A DNA stretch of 64,000 nucleotides, from positions 6,985,917 to 7,049,916 of the forward strand of contig NC_026501.1 in assembly GCF_000182925.2 (NCBI RefSeq), given 5' to 3'. The notes beneath the pieces were generated by a model. It was given only the letters and a program-made list of their open reading frames with translations, had not been told where the DNA came from and did not search any database. Origin of the DNA: Neurospora crassa OR74A. Its lineage: Eukaryota > Ascomycota > Sordariomycetes > Sordariales > Sordariaceae. The translations under genes and the position numbers were made by a program. Position 1 is the stretch's first letter. Each line of letters opens with the position of its first letter. Below, piece by piece: positions 55,390-64,000 of the stretch.

Positions 55390-57109
55390 ATGGCTTCGCC
55401 AACAACATCAACAGCATGGCTGACTCTCATGACGACAACCTGGTTCACGCCTAGCATTTCAACTTTCCCTGCCGCCAACTTCACGTGCCCCGAATTGTTC
55501 TTTGGTCACCAACAGCATGATGCTGACACTGGCGGAGGCTCTGAAAAATTCCACATTGACAGTCCTACACGTCAAGTTGCCGATTTCATAGTCACCGCCT
55601 TAGGTAGTGTTCAGACTAGCATAAGTTTCGCGTGTAGCTATCGGGTTGCTGCTGAGACTGGAGCTGTCTCCTCGGAAAACACCTCACGAGCCTCGACGGC
55701 ATCACCTACACACACTACCAACACAGCCCCTCACCCTACCGCTACTCACGAACTCACCCACACAAAGACAAACGGAGGCGCGATCGCGGGCGCGGCTATC
55801 GGTGCGGCGCTACTGGGTCTCATGGTCGGAGCTCTTATCGGTTACTTTTGCCTGAGTGCGAAGCGTCGAAAGCGTCAGGACACTGTTGATCCTGACAATG
55901 AAGGTACAGCAATGACCACCTTCCTTCCCCCGGCCTCGTTGCCAAAGGAGAGATTATCATCCAAAAGCAGTGTCCGAAACGAGGCGTTGCTTTCGTCTAC
56001 CGGCACTACTGGCGGAGGTAGTAGTAGCATCAACAACGTCCTGTCTGGCATCGGCATTCACGAAGGCGCCAGTGACGAGGAGATCAAATCGGAACTGTCT
56101 GCCCTCGGCTATCTCCTCCAGGAACACGTACAGAACAACTACCACCTTGACCCACTGGATGGCAGCAGAAACGAGGTCTTCAAACTTAACCAGGCTTTGG
56201 CAGATCCAGCCTTTGGTCTGGACAATCGCACCCACGCCCTGATTTTGAAGCTCTCCCAGGACCCGCAGACTCGATTCCCAGCCATTCGTCACTTCCTGGC
56301 GCTTACCATCTTTCCTGCCTTGGACTTGCACCATGTGCGCACTCACCCGGGTAGTGTCTCGCTTTTGCCGCGGCAGGTTACCTCCTTCCTCGAATCCATT
56401 CCTTCGTCAGCGGCAGGCATGGGAAAGAACTCCATGACGCCTCAGAGTAAGTAGCCCCCCAAATACCTCCAAATAAGTAACCAACCACCTTGGAACTAAC
56501 CACCTACTTACAATGTATCCAGCCGCAACAGCCCTAAACCTCTGGCGCCGTCTCTCCGCTTCCCTCCTCCTCCCCATCCTCCTCGACAAGGAACCCTCCT
56601 CCAACCCCATCTCCCCTTCCATGTCCTCTCCCATCACTACCTCTACTACCAGCAACATCCTCCCCCCCGACGAGCACGACTACAACCCCAACCGCCACTT
56701 TAACTCCTCAACCACCACTACCACCGTCGCCGCCCAAGTAACCAGCCTCCGCGCCTCTTTGAACAAATTCCTGGGCATCTTTGTCCACTCGGACCGCCGA
56801 GCCATCTTTGATCAGGAGAGGAACCTGGAGGGCGTCATTCAGGAGTGCGTAAGTTTCGGGTACATGTTGTTTGCGCATGGGTGTGAGTGGCGGTTTGTGT
56901 TTGCTGCCCCTTGTCTTAGGGAACAAGGGGGAGCAGAAGAAGAACAAGAAGAAGAAGAAGAAGAAGAAGTGGGGGTGGGTATGCAGAAGGGAACGATGAG
57001 GCTCTTGGCGTTGCCGGGCTTGGAGAAGTTGGGAGATGGAAAGGGGGAGGTGTATAAGGTGCCAAAGGTTGTGGTTGAGGGGGAGACTGTGGCTGTTGAA
57101 GTTCCGTGA
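55390..57109 (+). CDS. Single-pass membrane protein with large cytosolic region
   Basis: Two exons (55390-56446 and 56523-57109, intron 76 nt, GTAAGT ... ATCCAG) give 547 residues. A short extracellular part (residues about 1-130) has two cysteines and a Ser/Thr/His-rich stem. One transmembrane helix follows (about 132-157, GAIAGAAIGAALLGLMVGAL) with a basic stop-transfer KRRKRQ. The cytosolic part includes an alpha-helical region (about 220-340, EEIKSELSALGYLLQEHV and similar). It then has a Pro/Ser/Thr-rich spacer, a second helical region (about 440-500) and a poly-Glu run encoded by a GAA repeat. Layout resembles fungal mid2-like or receptor-type proteins, but no catalytic motif is seen. 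Function unknown. Confidence 0.7.
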
Positions 57110-57681
57110 TGATGAATTGCGTTCAGTTCACTCTTTATTTGTGCCACTCTTGAAAGACTGCCCCTGTGCGAGGGAGAAGGTCATGGCATTAGGTAGTACG
57201 CGCTTGCTTGGAGTTCAGGAAAACGGAATGGATGTGATTACCTCTATCGAAGGAGATGGAATTATCATCAATGCAACGTTCGGTTCAATTCATGCAAAGC
57301 TCGGAGTTGTTGTCTTGAAGATGACATATCCCAAGACCCGAGGTAGATGGGGCACCTCGACCCCATCCCGACGGCATTTTCCACCAATTTTTCGTACCTT
57401 AAAAACGAATTTGTTGCTAAGAGGGTTCTTTCAACTTCAAGGTAGTAGGGCCGAGACAGCGTAGAATGCGCTGAGAAGTACGGAGAATATCGTGAATTTA
57501 GATATATACCTAGAATCCATAAACCGCCTTTAATGTACCTAGCTTCCGGTGTCTTTACTTCTACAGCTTTACTGTGGATTCTAATGTACTAGACTCTAAC
57601 TTTTCATCCCAACTGGAGTGTCATAGTCTTGTTGACTTGGTCCCAAGGGCATATCCTTTGCATTCCATCGCAAGCCCCTGC
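57110..57681. other. Convergent 3' flanks, no gene seen
   Basis: Between two converging genes. Nothing recognisable apart from AT-rich tails. Confidence 0.4.
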
Positions 57682-59789
57682 TCATAACCCCCCAAAACCC
57701 CTCCTCCTCCTCGTCGTCAACAGCCTCCACAACGCCCCTCTCAACTCCTCATTCTCATCACCATCTTTATCACTCCTCTGACCCTCAACGTCCTCATAAA
57801 CCTCCCCAAACGGCACCACATCACCCCAGCACTCCACACCGTCCTTCTCCTCCCCCGGCATCTCTCCACTCACGAAATACCTTCTGACCACCTTCGCCAT
57901 ACAAACCGACGGCGCCGCCAGACTCGTGTGCCCCCAACTCCCTTTCTGCACCACCACCCTGGCCCCCTTGAATCCCTTTGCATTCTTTCTTGCACTGATC
58001 AATGGTGTAACGTTGTCAAACTCATTGCTGACGAACAACACTGGGTGAGCTGTCTGTACATCCTTGAACAGCAAAGAAGAATTGAACGGCTCCCAGCGAG
58101 GCCGGACAGTCCGCCCGGCGCACAACAGCCGAACAGAAGCTTGCACCGCTCCAGCGGCCTGGGAAATATTTAGTAGCTTTTGGGCATAGAGAGCAAAGGC
58201 GTGAGGGGTGGAGGTAAAAGGTAAAGCGTCGGAACACATGACTGCCGGGAAGACGTCGGGGTTACCTGCTTCTTCTTTGGGGATGAAAGTGAGAGGAGGT
58301 GTGTCGTCTTGGTCGCCGGCTTCGCAGGTGGTCGGAGAGGAGGGAGCCGGTGGTGGATAGTCGGAGAGGGTGTATTTGTGGTAGGGGAGGGCATCGCCGG
58401 CTTCGAGACTCGATAAGACACGGGCGATGTGGGGGAAGCGGAAGATAGGTTGGTAGAGGGCTGTGGAAAGCATGCGGCGGATGTGGGAGTAGGTTACTAG
58501 TTGAGGGACGTGATAAGGTTTGGTTGAAGCTAGAGATGGAGATGACGGGTTGGATGGGGTTCCAGAGGGAGATGGGAGCTGGCCCTGAGGGATGACAATG
58601 GGGTGCGTCCGGAGCTTGGTGAGTAGGGTGTCGAGACGCGACTTGATTGCGTTGGGGGAAGAGTCGTAAAAGGCACAGCGATCGGGACCAGCGGAATGAC
58701 AGAAGGTGAAAAAGGCCTGCATAACTTTGTCGGTATCATGTAGGAAGTTGATATATGTGCCGTTGTACCAGTCCTCGTAGTCGACGTTGCCTGTCATGGT
58801 TCAAGTCAGCAAGCTGCATCGAAGCAAGTAAACCTCCCGGCTCTTTCTGGGTAGAACTCACCATCATTGACCATCCTCTCAACCCTGTCCGGATACATAG
58901 CAGCAAATGTCCCACCCAGCACCGTCCCATAGCTGAACCCCCAGTACTTCAGCTTCTCTTCCCCCATAGCTTCAAGAATCGCGAGCATATCCCTAGCATG
59001 GTACGCGGTACTGCTATGCTCCAAAATCCCCGACTCTTCGAGATTTCGCTCGCAAACCTGCGAGTACGCAGCCGCCCGAGCAAAGGCTTCGAACACGGTC
59101 CCTTCATGGGCATCCACGACACCTGGGTCCTGCAAATCCCAGTAGACACGATCCTGTGTCGAAGCCCAACAGTCAATCCGCGGCGTTGAGGCACCGACAC
59201 CCCGTATATCCCAACTGACAATATCGTGGTTGGTGCCCACGATAGTTTGCAGGTTTCGCCCGTGGTCGCGGAGTGACCAAATCCCCGATCCTCCTGGTCC
59301 ACCGGGGTTGAAGACAACAGGCCCTCGGTAGTCGGGGCTGTTTGAAGGCACGGCAGCTCGGAGACGGACGATGGCCAAGTTGACGCGCCGTTCTGAAGCA
59401 GAGCTATTAGTTGCTTCTGGTTGCTGCCAGTCCATGGGGAGGTTGAGTCGCGCGCAGTCAAGTTCGTCGTCGTAGCATGGGTGCCATTGAATCGGTGATG
59501 GACCGGGTGTAATATCTGCCCAGTTAAACTCCTTATCTTCCTTCTTCTGGTCCTTGTTCAGCGGGTAGACTGTGTTGGTAGTGGACCAATTTGGTCTTGC
59601 TGTCCAGGAAAGCGCGGACAAATCTGACAACGATAGCACCACCAGTATGGCTAGTGCTACAGCTGTACATAATCGTGCAATCTTTGTGATTTCCGAATGC
59701 GTTCTTTGGTTCAAAGGATGCCGCTCACTGATGGCAGACACCCGGTGACCCGCTCCTTGTGTCCTGCCCATCGTAAACTTGCTCACCAT
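57682..59789 (-). CDS. TAP-like alpha/beta-hydrolase (S33-type peptidase)
   Basis: An alpha/beta-hydrolase with a TAP-like C-terminal domain, related to fungal and actinobacterial tripeptidyl aminopeptidases. Two exons (59789-58862 and 58790-57682, intron 71 nt with GTGAGT donor) give 678 residues. A hydrophobic segment near residues 38-58 acts as a signal anchor or late signal peptide. The oxyanion-loop motif NPGGPGGSG is near residue 170. WDIRGVGAST follows, then the nucleophile elbow GFSYGTVLG near 285. The acid residue lies in VLFVSNEFDNVTPL and the His in KGSWGHTSL, both in the C-terminal third. Probably membrane-anchored or secreted. Substrate specificity not deducible. A second in-frame Met lies six codons downstream. 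Confidence 0.85.
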
Positions 59790-60797
59790 GGGCGCCTCTG
59801 GAGGATTCCTGCTGGTTTAGACACTGACAAGTCCATCAGGGTTGAGAAGAAGACGAACAGGAAGAATTTAACGAGGGCGCTATCACTTGTATCTAAAGTA
59901 GTAATGTGGATATGCTAAACACCAGCTGAACTCTTTGCTGTACGACTCGAGGATTTGCCATAATTGGACCCGTCGGGGTTGTTGATCATTTCTCAGAAGT
60001 CTTTGGCGCCATTGAAAGTTGCTTTTCAGCTGACGGCTAGATCAAGCAATCCAGATTGGCTGGCACCAGAATCTGGCAATCCCACTCAAGGTATGCGTTG
60101 GTACCAAACATACTGTAGATAACTCCTGCATACCCCTACGTACGTGTGAAGTAATGGAGGTTGTGTATGTACACTATTCTAGAGTCCAAGGGTCCAGTCC
60201 CTCGTTCTCCGGATAACGAAGGTTGAGGAAACGCCCCAATAAAGAAGCCGCTAATAGGAACTGGCGGGGATAAACTGCACGCCCGATTGGACTTTGTCCT
60301 GATCCGCAGGGCAACCCCGCATGATACAACGCGATGTCTGAAGTGGAGGCCGGGGCATCTTTGGCGATCCAGGATCAATCAAGCTCTTCAGGAGACGAGG
60401 GTGAGGGAAGTGGCACAAGTTTAATCAAGCGTTCACCACTTAGTGAACATCCCTGGCTTCCAAACCACAATCACATATCAGCAAGCCATGTTTAGCTAAA
60501 GTCACCTTTATTAGACGCTTAACTTGTAGAAACTTTTCCGAAACATGGAAAAAGAAAAGAAAAGGAAAAAAAAAAAAAGAAAAAAAAAGAAAGAAAAAAC
60601 ACAAACAACAAAGAGCCTGGATGTAATGTGGGGGAATCATTGAAAACAACATTTTCCTCGTCACAACACCCCTAAATCCCCAAACGCCAATGCCAATCAT
60701 GCTCATGGGATAACACAACTGAAATTTGCCGACGTACTCAGGGCCCGATTAGTCCGAGCTATCAGACGTACTGAGTGTTTGTTCGGGGGGTTGCGTC
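59790..60797. other. Intergenic, A/G-rich tract, no gene
   Basis: 5' flank of the hydrolase gene and 3' region of the histone deacetylase gene. An A/G-rich tract at about 60547-60600 is pyrimidine-rich on the deacetylase strand and lies in its downstream flank. No coding signal. Confidence 0.4.
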
Positions 60798-62956
60798 CTA
60801 TTCTTGAGGCTTATCGGCCTCCTTTTCCTTGTCATCTGTTGTTGCTGCCGGTGCCTTGTCGGATGCCTCCTCGGCAACCTTGCTTGGCTCTTCTGCCACT
60901 GGCTTCTCAGTGTTGGCGTCTGGTACCGGCGAGGCGGCCTTGGGAGAGGCTGCTGCTGCTGCTGCTGCCTCGGTAGCAGGCTCCGCAGTGGCGGCGGCGG
61001 GACTTGGCCTGCGCTCTGCCTCCGGCTCCGGAGCAGGGGCAGTCTCGATTTCCTCGGTCTTGATCTCCGCCTCAGGTTCTGCAGGCTTCTCATCGGCCTC
61101 GCCCATATCCACATCGCCATCTTCGTCAACTTTGGCCGCAGAGCTTACTGCAGGCTGCGCGGCTGTCGTTGCGGGGGCTTCGGCTTCAGGTTCAGCGGCG
61201 GCCGGTTGGGCTTCGTCGTTATCGATCATGGTCTCATCGTTGTCGACAGCAGTAGGCTCCGCTGGCTTAGCGGCGGCCGCGGCGGCGGTGGCGGCAATCG
61301 AGGGCGGAGCTGGTTCTCCAATATCAAGATCCATGTCCTCCACGGCCTTGGGGTTCTTGAAGTCGAGAATGGACCGGCGCTGCGGTCCGTTCGGCTTGAA
61401 CACACCATTGGCTTGAGCCATGTCCTCGTCATCACTTTCTTCAAACTCGTCTTGCCTAGCTCTCTCCTTCTCCCATTGACGCTGTGTCCGCCGGACATCC
61501 TTGTTCTCGTCCTCATCCATGTCGTCAAGCTCGTCTTCCTGATCGTCTGACATACCGAAGCCCTGACGCGGAACGTCCTGCATCTGGACAGAGGGAACTG
61601 GGGCGGTCTTCTTCAGGTTTTCTATCACTGATATCTTGATCTTCTCCAGGTACTCTGGGCTGTTGGCGTTCTCCATATTGGAAGAACGCACATCAAGCTC
61701 GTAGTCGGGACCGTAATACTAAGAGTTTGTTAGCAAGGCGGCAAGCCATAATGGAACTAATCCACTTACGTCGTAGTACTCGTTGTAAGGAAGGACTGGG
61801 TTCATCTCAACACCAACCAAACGGCCGGTTTCGTAGGCCCAAGTCCTTGCGACGTTGCGCATGGTGTAGCCACCTCCGCCGAGAACCAGAGTGGGTAGTC
61901 CAAAGCTCCGCACGTAATTAACGCAGTTGGCATGGCCACGCATGCTCAAGTTAAAGCAGCCAAGACGATCACCGGACAAACTGTCACCACCGCATTGGAG
62001 GACAACAGCCTCAGGTTGGAAGTATTGCATGACAGCGCTAATGACGGGCTGGAAGATGGAGCTGTAGGTGGTGTCGTCAATCCCATCGCGGAGGGGGAAG
62101 TTGACGGCATAGTTCTTGCCGGAACCGATACCAATGTCGCGCAACTCGCCGGTACCGGGGAAGTACTCGCCGTACTTGTGGAAGGATACGGTCATGACGC
62201 GATCCGTCGTGTAAAAGGCTTCTTCGACACCATCGCCGTGGTGCACATCGATGTCAATGTAAAGAACGCGCTTCTTGAAACGCAGGAGCTCTAGGATAGC
62301 CAGGACGATATCTGTTCGGTGTAGTAGGTAAGCATGGGTGGCGTCGTACGGGTTCCAGGAAATTGTGAAGGCCACATACCATTGACATAGCAGAAACCGC
62401 TAGCCTCGCTCTTCTTGGCGTGATGCAAACCACCGGCCCAGTTGATGGCGATGTCGCACTTGTCCCTATTCAAGCGAGCGGCACCCTCCATACTTCCGCC
62501 GGCACTGATGCCGCAGAACTCAAACAGGCCGTCGAAAACGGGACAGTCATCGCCAACATTGTACTTGCCCTGCTCGCGCATGAAGCCGTCCATGTTGTCG
62601 GGGGTAACCTTTTGTAAAAACTCAATGTACTCGTCGGTGTGAAACTGTGTCATTTCGGCAGTAACGGCTGGTTTTGCACGCTAACACAGAGAGGGTCAGT
62701 TTGTCGTTGACCAAGGCCAGTACCCCCAACACAGCAAACTTACGTAGACCTCGAGAAACTTGTACACGTTGTAGTTCATGACCAGACTGTGGGCAAGACG
62801 GATACGATGGGGCTTCATAGGATGGCCGGTCACGTAGGCATAGTTGCCAATGTCGGAGTCGTAGAAGTAGGCGACCCGCTTCTTGTCATTGTGGACGACG
62901 GTATACAACGGCTCGTCACGCGCGACTCCGGCGGGATCGGTGAATGTGGAAGGCAT
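60798..62956 (-). CDS. rpd3: RPD3-type class I histone deacetylase
   Basis: Zn-dependent class I histone deacetylase orthologous to yeast Rpd3 (HDA-3 in Neurospora nomenclature, from memory), the catalytic subunit of Sin3-type co-repressor complexes in the nucleus. Four exons (62956-62744, 62680-62380, 62311-61770, 61718-60798) give 658 residues. Family motifs run in order: [84 protein letters not shown] and [14 protein letters not shown]. The catalytic His pair and the Zn-binding Asp-His-Asp set are intact. After the conserved domain (about residue 375) comes an acidic Ala/Glu/Pro-rich tail of about 280 residues, longer than in yeast and typical of filamentous ascomycetes. Confidence 0.95.
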
Positions 62957-64000
62957 GGTGGGCAGATGTTGCCGGGTTGCCCGTTGTGTTGTGTTGCGTT
63001 GCGTTGGCGGATACGGAGGACTATTGCGGTACAATCCGGATTGTGGGTTGGATGGTGTGTGTGTGTGTGTTGTGGTGGTGGATATCACGTCCAAGTATGT
63101 AGAAGTTATCGCTGACCGGGAGACGCTGGGATGGGAAGGACCCCGTCGTGAAAGGAAATGTTCAGGGTCGCCGGGCTGAATGGGGGAAACACGTGTTGAG
63201 GTTTCGTGGTATTGATAGAATGACAAAGTATGATATAGAAATATCCCCGTGATGTGGCAAATCACCTGGGCGGTATCGTCATGGCTTGCCAGCAACGAAA
63301 AGAAAGATGGTGTTTAGTTCGAGCTCGGTTCCTGACGCCGGGGTGTCTGTCACTGAGTGGCAGAATTGCTTGTACGAGCCACGGCACAACGCTGAGGTCG
63401 GTGCGTGAAGCCGTGGGCGGACAGGCGGGGGAGAAAGCGCAAGCACCAGCAACCCCAACGGGCGAGTGGGGTATAATTGAGCTGTTCTCCATTCTCCAAT
63501 AACTTTAGTAACCAATCAGAAAACGGATTGTGCACCTGACGTCCTGTCGGCAGGCAACGTCGAACCTTCCAAAAAAGCGCCAATACTTATGAAGTCAACC
63601 GCTTTGCCTGCCGATTTGCAAACCAGATAAGATTATGTAATCCACAGCTTCCAGCTCAAGGGAACCTTCCGTCACCGGGCTGGCCTGCAGTGGACTTTGT
63701 GGCAGTTGGCGTTGCAGGCTGCCACAGCTTGTCGTCAACGCCGCCGCCAGCCAGCTGCGGCAAGCTCCCCATAGGTGCTGCATGCTCCATGCTCCAACCT
63801 GACGCGGTAGGTAGGTAGAGAGGTACTCAACCCACCAACCTAAACAACAAACCGCCCCGTCTCCCGTCTTGTCATCGACGACATCCCACTTCGACTTTAC
63901 AACGAAACCGCCACCGTTTGCATCGCAACCCTCCATATACTTCTGCGCGACGTCATTACACCCGAGGAACGACGCCGATATTAATTTCCAACACCCCCGT
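62957..64000. promoter_or_regulatory. Promoter/leader of rpd3 and unassigned right edge
   Basis: Includes a (GT)n microsatellite at about 63054-63070 in the leader side of rpd3. Open frames at 63254-63583 and 63595-63936 lack domains. A gene running rightward out of the window could begin beyond 63900, but nothing within the window supports it. Confidence 0.4.

Noticed and set aside
60804-61550. 248-residue plus-strand frame rich in Cys, Gly and Leu
   Set aside because: Reverse reading of the repetitive Ala/Glu tail of the RPD3 gene.
63595-63936. 113-residue minus-strand frame at the right edge
   Set aside because: No domain and no supporting splice structure; composition resembles non-coding promoter DNA.

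Overview
The window is nuclear DNA of a filamentous ascomycete, most likely a member of the Sordariales close to Neurospora or Sordaria. The evidence is short introns (about 50-150 nt) with GTRNGT donors and CTRAC branch points, pyrimidine-rich 5' flanks, many simple-sequence tracts, an RPD3 deacetylase with a long acidic tail, an LPMO with a CBM1, and a 4.3-kb AT-rich block that has lost most CpA/TpG in the manner of repeat-induced point mutation (RIP). Gene density is moderate: 17 protein-coding genes are supported, most with introns resolved here from reading frame and splice signals.

Layout. 1-10.8 kb: a small four-exon gene (1209-1886, -) whose last intron has two in-frame acceptors, one giving a terminal Ser-Lys-Leu peroxisomal signal; two convergent coiled-coil genes (3226-4661 + and 4931-7204 -); and an unknown gene (9393-10503 +) with a tandem duplication in its leader and an open, coding-like frame after its stop. 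10.8-18.3 kb: a 3-dehydroshikimate dehydratase-like TIM-barrel gene (-) faces a divergent 6-phosphogluconate dehydrogenase paralogue (+). Between them lies a 4.36-kb RIP-ruined DNA transposon with intact terminal inverted repeats, and it appears to have cost the dehydrogenase its first exon. 19.4-28 kb: a secreted AA9 LPMO with CBM1, a cysteine-rich single-pass membrane protein, and an MFS exporter.

29.6-36.4 kb holds the most unusual gene: a protein of about 2,211 residues with up to nine degenerate HMG-box-like modules and a C-terminal SUMO-interaction-like motif. 38.8-44 kb: a two-TM protein of unknown function and a secreted S28 serine peptidase. 44.8-49.4 kb: a CTR-type copper transporter and a ferric/cupric reductase, head to head, sharing a promoter with five TGCTCA motifs. 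This looks like a metal reduction and uptake pair. 50.5-51.6 kb: a PMP24/PXMP4 peroxisomal membrane protein in five exons. 52.5-59.8 kb: a 2EXR-like protein, a single-pass membrane protein with a large cytosolic region, and a TAP-like alpha/beta-hydrolase. 60.8-63 kb: the RPD3 histone deacetylase.

No rRNA, tRNA, CRISPR array or virus-like element was recognised. Gene models rest on splice signals and frame continuity read by eye; none was checked against transcripts or databases.
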